Positions 1 to 8,350 of a DNA stretch of 64,000 bases are shown here, piece by piece. The stretch is taken from contig NZ_CP054038.1 in the NCBI RefSeq assembly GCF_013282805.1, positions 248,001-312,000 of the forward strand, written 5' to 3'. The notes under the pieces are model-generated. The model ran no database searches. It had not been told where the DNA came from and saw nothing but the letters and a program-made list of their open reading frames with translations. Origin of the DNA: Microbacterium hominis (GTDB taxonomy: Bacteria; Actinomycetota; Actinomycetes; Actinomycetales; Microbacteriaceae). Within the stretch, counting starts at the first letter, position 1, and every line of letters starts with the position of its first letter. Both the position numbers and the translations under genes were made by a program.

Positions 1-3000
1 GGCCCGGCCGACGGCGCGCAGACGACCTTCAGCGGCACGTGGTCGTGCCAGTACGGAACCGACACGCCGCTGACCGGCGAGTGGTCGGTGACCGGCGCCG
101 GCGACGCGGTCATGACCGGGCCGGCCACGGCGATCCCGCTCGGCTCGATCTGCATCGCGACCGAAGAGGCGATCGACCCGGCCGTGCCGATCGAGGGAGA
201 CCCCGCCTTCATCTGGGGCGGCACCGACATCGACGGGCCGCTGACGCTGACGGCGGCCGCGCCGAACGGAGCCAGCACCGTCGAGAACAACGTCGCCGAA
301 GTCGACGGCGCGTTCTCGATCAGCAAGAAGGTCAAGGGCGGCAAGGAGGGCGCGCAGTTCACGGGGACGTTCACATTCGAGTACTCGTGCCTGGCAGCCG
401 CGGGAGGCACCTTCACCGGCTCGGTCGTCGTGGCCGCCGGTGCGACCGCCGATGTGTCCGCGATCCCCGCGGGGAGCGAGTGCACGATCACCGAGACCGC
501 GAAGGGGGCGGAGATCGACCCGTACCGGTGGACCGACCTGGTCGGCTTCTCGCTGCTCGGCGCGACGCCCACGAACACGACGGACACCTCCGTGACCTTC
601 CTCATTCCCGACGACGGGTCGCATGTCGCCGTGCGGGCTACCAACGACATCGTGCGGGTGACCGTGCCGGTCTCGGTGCAGAAGCTGCTCGACCCCGACA
701 CCCCCGGCGGCGTCGTCACCGGCGGCGGGCTGTTCCCGATCTCGCTCGTCTGCGGCGCCGAGACCTTCGGCCCGTACCAGCTCACGATCGGCCAGAGCGT
801 GAGCGTTCCGGTGCCGCTCGGTGCGACCTGCGAGGTCGCAGAGGGTGCCGTCCCGGCCACGCAGGGACTCGCCGCCGGCTGGATCTGGAACGCGAGTCCG
901 GTGCTCAGTGCGCAGGTCACGATCGCCGACGAGAACGGCACGTACGCGGCATCCGTCACCAACGCGCCGGAGCGCCAGTTCGGCCGGCTCCGGCTCGTGA
1001 AGGTCGTGGACGAGGGCGCGTATCCCGGCACCGTCGACCCCGGCATCGAGTACGAGGGCACGTGGTCGTGCGTCTACCCCGGCGAGCAGCCCGTGACCGG
1101 CACGTGGTCGGTCGAGGGTCCCGGAGAGGCGACGCTCGTGGGCGTGCCGGCCGCGGGCATCGCGGCGGGATCGACCTGCACGCCCACCGAGGAGACCCCC
1201 GACGAGCCCACGCTCGGCGCGGACCCCTCGTTCACATGGGCGCTGCCGCCGACCCTCGACGCCGCCTCCATCGGGGCCGGCGAGACCGGAACGATGCAGG
1301 TGACCAACATCCTGCAGCGCGACACCGGTCAGATCAGCGCCCGCAAGGTGATCACCGGCGAGACCGCCGGCTACACCGGCGGCGCGGACCTCGTCTTCCC
1401 GATCGACTTCTCCTGCACGACGCCGGCTGTCGAGGGTGAATACATCGGTCGCGGGCTGTTCGCGGCATCCACCGACCCGGATGCCGCGCCCACGGTGTTC
1501 ACCGCGGCGATCCCCAACGGGTGGGAGTGCACGTTCGCCGAAGGAGCGGTGCCCGACGGGCTGCTGCGGGACGCGTCGTTCGCATGGGGCGCACCCGTGA
1601 TCGGTCCGGCGGTGGTGACGGTCGACGGCACCGACACGCCGACCGTGACGGTGACGAACCCGATCGTGCGGCGGATCGGGACGTTCACCGTCTTCAAGAG
1701 CTTCACCGCCGTGGTGCCGGAGTCGGCGACCACGGGTGCCTTCTCCGGCACGTACTCGTGCGTGTACGGCGAGGGGGAGAGCTTCGAGCAGACCTTCTCC
1801 GGCACGTGGACCGCGAACCCCACCGGACCGGATGGCGCCCAGGCGACCCTCGACCCGGTGCCGACTCTGCCGATCGGCAGCGAGTGCTCGCTCACGGAGA
1901 CGGCGCCCACGACCGCCGAGGCGCCGCTGCCCGACGCGTCGTACCGCTGGGGCGCACCCGCGATCCCCGACCCGGTGACGATCGCGCAGGGAGTGCCCTC
2001 GACGATGCCGGTGATCAACACCACCGAGCGGGTCTACGGGGCCGCGCAGCTGCAGAAGGCGTACACCGGCGTCGACGGGGCACTGCTGCCCGGCACTGTC
2101 GTCACCGGCACCTGGTCGTGCGAGTACGGCGGTGCCGAAGTGGCCGACGGCGTGTGGGAGCTGCCGGCGAGCGGCGGCACGGTGTCGCTGTTCGGCGCGA
2201 CGGACCAGGTGCCGGTCACCGCCACGTGCGTCGTCGGCGAGGACACGCTCGACGACGCGGACCTGGTCGACGCCTCCTTCACCTGGAACCGGCCGGTGCT
2301 CAGCCCCGAGAGCGGCGAGTTCACCGCCACCGAGCAGACGACGGCGGTCACCGTGACCAACTCGACGACCCGCGCGTTCGGGCCGTTCGAGATCACCAAG
2401 CGCGTGACCGCCCCCGAAGGCGTGCCGGTCGAGACGGGGCTCGTCTTCGACGGCACCTGGCGCTGCCAGTACGGCGCCGACGGACCCGTTGCCGAGGGCC
2501 AGTGGTCGGTCATCGGCGAGGGCACGTATCGCGTCGACGGGATCCTCGTCGGGTCGGCGTGCACGATCGAGGAGAACTCGCAGCGCGCTGCAGCGCCGGT
2601 GCCCACGGACTTCTCGTACGTGTGGAATGCCCCGGTGATCACCGCGCCGCAGCCGGTCGCCCGCGAAGGTGAGGCTGTCGCGAACGGCACGGTCGACAAC
2701 CCGGTGCGCCGGGTGCTCACCGGCTTCTCGATCAGCAAGATCGGCCTCGTTCCCGGGGGCACGGCGCCCTCCGGCGCCCTGTTCACCTTCGACTGGTCAT
2801 GCGTGTCGGAGAGCGGTGAGGTCTACGAGGGCACTCGCGAGATCGGCCCCGGTGGCACGACGCGCATCGCCGACATCCCGGCGAGCTCGGAGTGCACGGT
2901 GACCGAGCGTGAGCCGGCTGCCGCCGGCGGGTTGGACTGGGCATTCCGTGACTGGACGCTCAGCGGGGTGGCCGACGCCGTGCTGTCGGTCAGCGGCCGG

Positions 3001-3285
3001 TCGCTCGTGTTCGCGATGCAGGACCCGCAGCCCGACCTCGAGATGGCAGACGTCGTGGTCGCCGCCACCAACACGGCGACGCCCCAGCAGGGGCCGACCC
3101 CGCCGATCACGCCGACGCCGACGCCCGGTCAGGGCCCGACGCCCACGCCGACTCCGGGAACCGCGCTGCCGCCCACGGGCCTGCCCGACACCGTGTGGAC
3201 GATCGCCTGGGCCGGGTTCCTCGCGATGCTCGCGGGCGCCGTCGCCTTCGGCTTCGCATCCCGCCGCCGCATCGTGCGGCGCTGA
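1..3285 (+). CDS. LPxTG-type cell-wall-anchored surface protein with DUF5979-like repeats (5' end outside window)
   Basis: The frame is open from the first base, so this is the C-terminal part of a larger extracellular protein. The visible 1094 residues hold about nine units of roughly 105-120 residues. Each has a pattern like GTWSC-x-Y then G-x-W, a second Cys in a (S/A)-x-C-x-(I/V)-x-E context, and a closing V-x-N segment; this fits DUF5979 Ig-like modules, and the paired Cys could form a disulfide per unit. A Pro/Thr-rich wall-spanning stretch leads to LPPTG (bases 3166-3180), then a hydrophobic helix and the tail SRRRIVRR, a classic sortase sorting signal. The expected role is an adhesin or stalk. 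No sortase gene is in the window. Family assignment of the repeats is from pattern recall; anchoring is well supported. Confidence 0.88.
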   Translation, partial: GPADGAQTTFSGTWSCQYGTDTPLTGEWSVTGAGDAVMTGPATAIPLGSICIATEEAIDPAVPIEGDPAFIWGGTDIDGPLTLTAAAPNGASTVENNVAEVDGAFSISKKVKGGKEGAQFTGTFTFEYSCLAAAGGTFTGSVVVAAGATADVSAIPAGSECTITETAKGAEIDPYRWTDLVGFSLLGATPTNTTDTSVTFLIPDDGSHVAVRATNDIVRVTVPVSVQKLLDPDTPGGVVTGGGLFPISLVCGAETFGPYQLTIGQSVSVPVPLGATCEVAEGAVPATQGLAAGWIWNASPVLSAQVTIADENGTYAASVTNAPERQFGRLRLVKVVDEGAYPGTVDPGIEYEGTWSCVYPGEQPVTGTWSVEGPGEATLVGVPAAGIAAGSTCTPTEETPDEPTLGADPSFTWALPPTLDAASIGAGETGTMQVTNILQRDTGQISARKVITGETAGYTGGADLVFPIDFSCTTPAVEGEYIGRGLFAASTDPDAAPTVFTAAIPNGWECTFAEGAVPDGLLRDASFAWGAPVIGPAVVTVDGTDTPTVTVTNPIVRRIGTFTVFKSFTAVVPESATTGAFSGTYSCVYGEGESFEQTFSGTWTANPTGPDGAQATLDPVPTLPIGSECSLTETAPTTAEAPLPDASYRWGAPAIPDPVTIAQGVPSTMPVINTTERVYGAAQLQKAYTGVDGALLPGTVVTGTWSCEYGGAEVADGVWELPASGGTVSLFGATDQVPVTATCVVGEDTLDDADLVDASFTWNRPVLSPESGEFTATEQTTAVTVTNSTTRAFGPFEITKRVTAPEGVPVETGLVFDGTWRCQYGADGPVAEGQWSVIGEGTYRVDGILVGSACTIEENSQRAAAPVPTDFSYVWNAPVITAPQPVAREGEAVANGTVDNPVRRVLTGFSISKIGLVPGGTAPSGALFTFDWSCVSESGEVYEGTREIGPGGTTRIADIPASSECTVTEREPAAAGGLDWAFRDWTLSGVADAVLSVSGRSLVFAMQDPQPDLEMADVVVAATNTATPQQGPTPPITPTPTPGQGPTPTPTPGTALPPTGLPDTVWTIAWAGFLAMLAGAVAFGFASRRRIVRR

Positions 3286-3303
3286 CCACCCGTTGCCCCC
3301 TAG

Positions 3304-3437
3304 CCCGCTGCTCCGCTGTCGCAATCTGCTGCTCAGGCCGCTGTTTGCGACAGCGGAGCAGCGGGGGGTCGCTGTCGCACGCCGTTCCGCTGTCGCGATC
3401 TGCTGCTCAGGCCGCCGTTTGCGACAGCGGAGCAGCG
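3304..3437. repeat. Two adjacent copies of intergenic palindrome family A
   Basis: The first copy (3304-3365) has perfect 21-bp arms built on GCTGCTCCGCTGTCGCAA and its reverse complement, around a 20-nt loop. The second copy (about 3385-3437) has shorter arms, 11-12 bp matched, and nearly the same loop. They begin 18 bp after the surface-protein stop and lie between two convergent genes, so they could terminate transcription in both directions. The same stem recurs at 33289, 45005 and 47686. Confidence 0.9.
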
Positions 3438-3487
3438 AGGGCCCGGGGCGGGGGCTGATCGTTCGCGGGCGGGCGGGCGCGGGGGAG

Positions 3488-4318
3488 CTACGGCCCCCAG
3501 GCGAAGAGGAACCAGAAGAGGGATGCCGAGGCAAGCCAGAACGCGACGATGAAGCCCACGTCGCGCGCGCGGAACGGCACGAGGTGCCGCTCGGTGCGGT
3601 CGGGGAAGGCTCCGAAGGCGCGGGAGTCCATCGCGAGCGCGACGCGCTCGGCGTGACGGATGGCGCCCGCCAGCAGGGGTATCACGTAGCCGAACCAGCG
3701 CGCCGTGGCGGCGAACGGTCCGCGCCCACCGTGGGCGCCGCGCACCCGATGGGCCTGGCGGATGACGTCGAGCTCGTGGGCGAACCGCGGCACGAACCGG
3801 AATGCTGCCAGTGCCGTGTACCCGATGCGGTACGGCACCCGCAGCTGCTGCACGCTCGCCCGCACGAGGTCGGGGCCGGTGGTGGACAGGCCCGCGATGA
3901 AGGTGAGGGCGACGATCGCCGCGAGCCGCAGGCCGGTCGCGAAGCCCACTTCGAGGGCGCCGCCGTAGAGGGTCCATCCGCCCAGCTGCCAGATCACGAC
4001 GGACTGGTCGACCTGGGACGGGTCGGTCCACAGCGAGAAGCCGAAGCCGATCAGGGCCGCGCCGACGGGCAGCGCGAGCAGCACCGCGGCGAAGCGCCAC
4101 GTGAGGGAGATGCCCACGAGCATCACCGCGTAGGCGAGGGCCAGGAACGCGGCGGGCGTAGCGAGGTCGCGCACGAAGACGAGCAGCAGCATCGCGGGGA
4201 TCGGGGCGGCGAGCTTCGCGAGCGGGTTCAGCCGGTAGAGGAACCGCACCGGCGAGGCCGCGACGGTGGTCGCGTACGGGTCGGTCGTCGGTGCCGGTTC
4301 GGCGGCCACGCTGGTCAT
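3488..4318 (-). CDS. ecfT: ECF transporter transmembrane component EcfT (YkoC/CbiQ family)
   Basis: Integral membrane scaffold that couples ATP hydrolysis to a vitamin-binding S component. The 276-residue protein opens with a cytoplasmic stretch and LNPLAKL, typical of this family. It has about five or six hydrophobic segments and two coupling-helix motifs, one around AAFRFVPRF...QAHRVRG and one at ALAMDSRAFG. Its start overlaps the end of the ATPase gene by four bases (ATGA), so the two are translationally coupled. Gene order S component, ATPase, T component on one strand resembles the ykoEDC hydroxymethylpyrimidine/thiamine-precursor system. Substrate is inferred from that order only. Confidence 0.88.
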   Translation of the reverse strand: MTSVAAEPAPTTDPYATTVAASPVRFLYRLNPLAKLAAPIPAMLLLVFVRDLATPAAFLALAYAVMLVGISLTWRFAAVLLALPVGAALIGFGFSLWTDPSQVDQSVVIWQLGGWTLYGGALEVGFATGLRLAAIVALTFIAGLSTTGPDLVRASVQQLRVPYRIGYTALAAFRFVPRFAHELDVIRQAHRVRGAHGGRGPFAATARWFGYVIPLLAGAIRHAERVALAMDSRAFGAFPDRTERHLVPFRARDVGFIVAFWLASASLFWFLFAWGP

Positions 4319-6108
4319 GCGGACGCCTCCGCGGGGAGATCGGCCAATCGCGTGACGCGGGCCAGTTCGGGATGCCGCGTCACGGCGCCGAGCGCACGTC
4401 GCAGCGGCGGCGGCCGCAGTCCGGCGCGCTCGATGAGCGCGTCGTCCGCGAAGAGATCGGCGGTGGCGCCGGCGGCGAGCACGGTGCCGTCGACGACCAC
4501 GACGGTGCTGCGGGCGTGCTCGGTGACCAGCTGCATGTCGTGGGTGACGATGACGATGGTGGTGCCCTCGGCGTTGAGTTCGCCCAGCAGCGAGAGCAGC
4601 TCGTCGGCGCGGGCGCGATCCTGACCGAAGGTGGGCTCGTCGAGCACGAGCACATCGGCTCCCGCGACCAGCGCGGTGCCCACCGACAGCCGGCGCTTCT
4701 GCCCGCCCGAGAGCAGGAACGGGTGCGTGCCGGCCTTGTGCGAGAGTCCGAAGCGGTCGAGCAGCGCGTCGGTGCGCGTGCGCACCTCGTCGTCGGGCAG
4801 GTGTTGCAGCCTCAGGCCGTGGGCGATCTCGTCGAAGACCGTATGCGCGATGAACTGGTGCTCGGGGTTCTGGAAGACGAACCCGACCCGGCGCGAGAGG
4901 GTGCGCGCGTCGGTGCGGCCGACGTCGAGCCCGTCGAGGTGCACGGCACCGCGCGGGACCGGCACCACACCGGCGATCGCCTGGATCAGGCTGGTCTTGC
5001 CCGCGCCGTTGGCCCCCACGATGGCGACGAAATCGCCGCGCGCGATGTCGAGGTCGACGTGGTGGAGCACCTCGGTGCGACCGCGGCGGAGCGTGAGGTC
5101 GCGCACGGCGATGAGCGGCGGCGCCTCCGGCGCTGCTTCTGCGCGAGGCCCTTCGTCTCGCTGCGCTCGCTCGGGGTCAGGGTGCGCCGCCGGCGGAGCC
5201 GCCTCCAGCGCCGCCCGCAGCTCGTCGGGGGTCAGCGGCAGCGGGTCGAGCGCGTACCGGGCGCGGCGCAGCCGCAGCGCCGCCAGCGCCGAGACCGGCA
5301 GCCACACGCCCAGGTCGTGGAGTTCGTCGGCGCGGGCGCGCAGCACGTCGTCGACGGTGCCGTCGGCGGCCAGGCGCCCGTCCTGGTCCAGCACGACGAC
5401 CCGGTCGACGAAGCCCACGGCCGCATCGAGGTTGTGCTCCACGAGCAGCACCGCGCGGTCGCCCGCCGCGACCAGGTCGGCGAGGGCCGCGTAGGTCTCC
5501 TCGATGCCGCGGGGGTCGAGGTTGGCGGTGGGCTCGTCGAGCACCAGCAGCGGTGAGCCCATCGCCAGGGCGCACGCGATGGCGAGGCGCTGACGGCCGC
5601 CGCCGGAGAGCCGGTCGGGGTTCTCCGATCTCCGCTCCCAGAGCCCGACGCGGCGCAGCGCCACCTCGGCCCGCGAGAGCACGTCGGGCACCGGCATCCG
5701 CAGATTCTCGACTCCGAAGGCGACCTCGTCGAGCACCGTGCCCGTGACGAGCTGCGCATCGGGATCCTGGAAGACCATGCCGACGCGCGTGCTGAGCGCA
5801 GCCACCGTGGTGGCGCGGGTGTCGACGCCGTCGATCTGCACGGAGCCGTGGATCGACGCGGGCACCGCGTGCGGGACGAGGCCGTTGAGGGCGAGGGTGA
5901 GCGTCGATTTGCCCGATCCGCTCGGCCCCAGCAGCAGTACGACCTCTCCGACTCCCAGCTCGAAGGAGACGGATGCCGGTGACGGCACGGTCTCGCCGTC
6001 GTGGGTGATCGCGAGGTCGACGAGGCGCACGAGGGGGGTGTGCGCCTGGGCCGGATCCGGGCTCGTGATCGCCGACCGGATGGCAGGTTCGCGCTCGGGT
6101 GCGGTCAC
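4315..6108 (-). CDS. ECF transporter fused double ATPase (YkoD/EcfA1A2-like)
   Basis: Energy-coupling ATPase with both ABC domains in one 597-residue chain. Domain 1: Walker A GPSGSGKST at residues 61-69, signature LSGGGRQ at 167-173 (the usual Gln is Gly), Walker B LVLDEPT ending about 194. Domain 2: Walker A GANGAGKTS at 365-373, signature LSGGQKR at 466-472, DEPT at 490-493. A Pro/Ala-rich linker joins them at about 300-330. Residues 311-322 of that linker are encoded by a sequence matching an intergenic palindrome arm found at 12523. The start is GTG. A single-chain ATPase is the form expected with YkoE and YkoC. Confidence 0.9.
   Translation of the reverse strand: MTAPEREPAIRSAITSPDPAQAHTPLVRLVDLAITHDGETVPSPASVSFELGVGEVVLLLGPSGSGKSTLTLALNGLVPHAVPASIHGSVQIDGVDTRATTVAALSTRVGMVFQDPDAQLVTGTVLDEVAFGVENLRMPVPDVLSRAEVALRRVGLWERRSENPDRLSGGGRQRLAIACALAMGSPLLVLDEPTANLDPRGIEETYAALADLVAAGDRAVLLVEHNLDAAVGFVDRVVVLDQDGRLAADGTVDDVLRARADELHDLGVWLPVSALAALRLRRARYALDPLPLTPDELRAALEAAPPAAHPDPERAQRDEGPRAEAAPEAPPLIAVRDLTLRRGRTEVLHHVDLDIARGDFVAIVGANGAGKTSLIQAIAGVVPVPRGAVHLDGLDVGRTDARTLSRRVGFVFQNPEHQFIAHTVFDEIAHGLRLQHLPDDEVRTRTDALLDRFGLSHKAGTHPFLLSGGQKRRLSVGTALVAGADVLVLDEPTFGQDRARADELLSLLGELNAEGTTIVIVTHDMQLVTEHARSTVVVVDGTVLAAGATADLFADDALIERAGLRPPPLRRALGAVTRHPELARVTRLADLPAEASA
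5149..5181. repeat. Family B palindrome arm inside the ATPase linker
   Basis: The segment CCCTTCGTCTCGCTGCGCTC and the bases after it closely match the left arm of the inverted repeat at 12523-12605. Here it is read in frame on the minus strand and encodes the acidic/basic linker peptide DPERAQRDEGPR between the two ABC domains. It looks like an intergenic repeat that landed where the protein tolerates extra residues. Confidence 0.7.
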
Positions 6109-6122
6109 GGGGTCTTCCCAGC

Positions 6123-6144
6123 AGGAGTGAACTGAGCCACTCCT
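6123..6144. other. Small stem-loop between the S component and ATPase genes
   Basis: AGGAGTG and CACTCCT form a perfect 7-bp stem with an 8-nt loop in the 85-bp spacer. It may affect mRNA stability between the two genes or be a protein site. No function can be assigned. Confidence 0.4.
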
Positions 6145-6193
6145 AACTTAGTCGACCCTTACCCATGATCGGAACGCCGCGTGCCGATCGGCT

Positions 6194-6745
6194 TCAGCGC
6201 TGCGGTGCGCGCGCGACCCCTGCGCGTCTGAGGCCCCGCCCGACGGCGAGGCCGACCGCCGTCCAGACCATCGGGCCGGCCAGGAACAGCGCCACGTAGA
6301 CGATCTGCCCCCACAGCGGGAAGCGTGCGACATCGGCGGCGAACCAGATCGCCGTCGCGATGACCGCACCCACGATGATGCCCGAGAGGAAGAACCGCCA
6401 CGGCTCCCAGCGCTGATACCGGGTGAGCGCGGCCACGCCCTCCTGCAGAAGGCCGATCAGCAGCGCGGTGCCGATGTAGCGCCCGATCCACAGCGGCACG
6501 ACGGCGCTGGCGACCAGCGCCGCGATCATGTGCGTGATGAGGGCGACCCAGGGGGCGCGCAGCACCTCCTGGGCGATGACGCCAGGGAGCACATGCACGC
6601 CCAGCACGAGGCCGTAGACCAGCGGCAGCGCGGCCGACACCGGGCCGCTCACGGCGCCCGCGATGGCCTGGAGCACGCCGGTGGCGACGCCGATCGCCGC
6701 GCATGTCAGCAGCAGGCGGGTCGACAGTCGTGAGGAAGGGGCCAC
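6194..6745 (-). CDS. ECF transporter S component, YkoE-like
   Basis: Substrate-binding membrane subunit of the ECF transporter. It is 183 residues with five or six hydrophobic segments, including VLQAIAGAVSGPVSAALPL and FLSGIIVGAVIATAIW, and a basic C-terminus. Size, topology and position upstream of a fused ATPase and EcfT fit YkoE, which handles hydroxymethylpyrimidine or thiamine in Bacillus. The start is GTG without a Shine-Dalgarno sequence. TACGCT ends six bases upstream, so the mRNA may be leaderless. No thi-box sequence is visible in the short upstream gap, so regulation by TPP is not supported here and the substrate stays inferred. Confidence 0.78.
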   Translation of the reverse strand: MAPSSRLSTRLLLTCAAIGVATGVLQAIAGAVSGPVSAALPLVYGLVLGVHVLPGVIAQEVLRAPWVALITHMIAALVASAVVPLWIGRYIGTALLIGLLQEGVAALTRYQRWEPWRFFLSGIIVGAVIATAIWFAADVARFPLWGQIVYVALFLAGPMVWTAVGLAVGRGLRRAGVARAPQR

Positions 6746-6751
6746 CAGGTC

Positions 6752-6757
6752 AGCGTA
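6752..6757 (-). promoter_or_regulatory. Candidate -10 element of a leaderless promoter (S component)
   Basis: On the minus strand TACGCT is followed by six bases and the GTG start, which places transcription start at the start codon. No convincing -35 is seen. Confidence 0.45.
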
Positions 6758-6784
6758 ATGCGCGCGGGAGCCCCCGATCCCCGG

Positions 6785-7825
6785 TCAGATGCGCCGCCGG
6801 CGACGGGTGAGGCGCACCGCGGGCATCGGCGGTGCCGGGATGCGCTCGGGGCCGTGGTCGATCACATGGCCGAAGCGCGGCTCGTCGGCCTCCCAGGCTT
6901 CGCGGGCCGCGACGATCTCCTCGTGCGAGCGCCCGACGAAGTTCCACCACATCACGATGTCGTCCTCGAAAGGTTCGCCGCCCAGGAGGAACAGCGCGGC
7001 ATCCGACGTCGCCGCGACCTCGACGTGCGACCGGCCGCGGCCGAGGTAGAGGAGGTGGCTCGGATCGAGCGGGGTGTCGGGCGCGAGGTCGGGGATCGAC
7101 GGGTCGCCGGTATGCACCGAGACCTCGCCGGTGACGCCGACGAGGGCGTGCTCCCACTCCGGTCGCAGCGGCAGGCGCACGCGCGACCCCGCCGGAAGAG
7201 CGATCTCCGCCCCCACGATCGGGGTGTGCATCGTGGCGGGCGAGGAGGCGCCCGCGAACTCCCCCACGACCACGATCGCCTCGGCGCCCGGTGCCTCCGC
7301 GTCGGGGTTCGGGATGCCGCTGCCCGCGGCATCCACCTCGGGCAGCACCACGAGGGGGAGGTTCTCGTGTCTCTCGAAGTCGGGGGCGCCGTGACGGCGG
7401 GATTCGGGCAGCGCGACCCACAGCTGCAGCGCGTCGAGGGGCACCTCCTCCTCGCCGAGCGAATACTCCGAGTGCGCGATGCCGTGACCGCTGGTCATGA
7501 GGTTGAGTGCGCCGCGGCGCACGACCACATCGCTGCCGAGCGTGTCGCGGTGGCGCACCTCACCCACGAGCGGCCACGTGACCGTCTGCAGGCCGATGTG
7601 CGGGTGCGGCTCCACGCGCATGCGCGTGCGCTGCGGACCGAACCGGTCGAGGAAGCACCACGCCCCCACGAGCGGCAGATCGCGCTGGGGCAGCGCCCGG
7701 TGCACCTCCATGGCGCGCACGCCGCCCAGCGGCACCTCCCGCGCTTCGAGCAGGAGCGCGCGCGGACCGTCGCAGTCGGCCGGGGATTCTGCGGCGACCG
7801 CGTCGTCGGTGTCGAGCCGGGTCAT
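6785..7825 (-). CDS. Pirin family protein
   Basis: Cupin-fold, metal-binding protein of 346 residues. The N-terminal cupin keeps the iron ligands: HPHIGLQTVTW supplies His74 and His76, and GHGIAHSEYS supplies His118 and Glu120. The C-terminal half is the usual second pirin cupin. Bacterial pirins are reported as quercetinase-like dioxygenases, stress proteins or modulators of metabolic enzymes; which applies here cannot be told. I start it at the ATG for MTRLDTDD because the frame upstream is long, lacks family similarity and overlaps the acetyltransferase gene, which ends eight bases before. A quercetinase role would fit the plant-glycoside genes nearby but is only a suggestion. Confidence 0.87.
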   Translation of the reverse strand: MTRLDTDDAVAAESPADCDGPRALLLEAREVPLGGVRAMEVHRALPQRDLPLVGAWCFLDRFGPQRTRMRVEPHPHIGLQTVTWPLVGEVRHRDTLGSDVVVRRGALNLMTSGHGIAHSEYSLGEEEVPLDALQLWVALPESRRHGAPDFERHENLPLVVLPEVDAAGSGIPNPDAEAPGAEAIVVVGEFAGASSPATMHTPIVGAEIALPAGSRVRLPLRPEWEHALVGVTGEVSVHTGDPSIPDLAPDTPLDPSHLLYLGRGRSHVEVAATSDAALFLLGGEPFEDDIVMWWNFVGRSHEEIVAAREAWEADEPRFGHVIDHGPERIPAPPMPAVRLTRRRRRI

Positions 7826-7833
7826 GGTCGTGC

Positions 7834-8154
7834 TCAGCCGACGCGCACGTGACCGGGCCAGTCCACCTGGAGGCCCTCGACGGTGTTCTCGCGCAGGTAC
7901 TTCACCACGAACGGGCAGCGCGGCACGATCGTCTCGCCGCGGCGCGCCACGTCGGCGAGCGCCTCCGAGACGAGCACCGTGCCCAGGCCCCGGCCCTTGA
8001 AGGCGGGATCGACCACGGTATGGGGGAGGACGAGGCGCCCCTGGTCGTCGGGATGGAACTCCGTGAACCCGCCCAGCACGTCTCCGACATGGATCTCGTA
8101 TCGGCCCGCGTCGTCGTTGCGGGTGACGGTCAACTGCTCTTCGAACTCGGTCAT
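7834..8154 (-). CDS. Small GNAT-family N-acetyltransferase
   Basis: A compact 106-residue single-domain acetyltransferase of the YjdJ/Gtn-like group. The acetyl-CoA loop is seen in HTVVDPAFKGRGLGTVLVSEALA (the R/Q-x-x-G-x-G/A pattern as KGRGLG), followed by the family feature IVPRCPFVVKYL, where the Cys-Pro-Phe stretch is conserved. Length matches the family. It sits just upstream of pirin on the same strand with an eight-base gap, so the two are probably cotranscribed. Substrate is unknown. Confidence 0.82.
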   Translation of the reverse strand: MTEFEEQLTVTRNDDAGRYEIHVGDVLGGFTEFHPDDQGRLVLPHTVVDPAFKGRGLGTVLVSEALADVARRGETIVPRCPFVVKYLRENTVEGLQVDWPGHVRVG

Positions 8155-8350
8155 CGGCGTCCCTTCGTCGTCCCTCCCTCAACGTAGGGGCGGGCCCCGG
8201 TGTTCCGCCACTGTCGCGCACCCCTCTGTCGCGGTGCTTCGCGGCGGGTATAGCCTCCGAGCATCGCGGCTCCCGCTGCGTGCGGATCGATTTTCCCTGG
8301 GGGGATTTCAGGGTCTGGGGCCCGCATCCATGATTCGAAGGAGAATCACC
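8155..8350. other. Divergent intergenic region before the SGNH hydrolase
   Basis: Holds the promoters for the acetyltransferase/pirin pair and for the secreted hydrolase. A -10-like TATAGC near 8250 faces the hydrolase. CCCTG and CAGGG flank a G-rich stretch at about 8296-8313 and could form a small hairpin in its roughly 95-nt leader. No gene is seen. Confidence 0.35.

Noticed and set aside
6109..6193. TPP or other riboswitch between the ECF genes
   Set aside because: Only a simple 7-bp stem-loop is seen; the conserved thi-box segments are absent.
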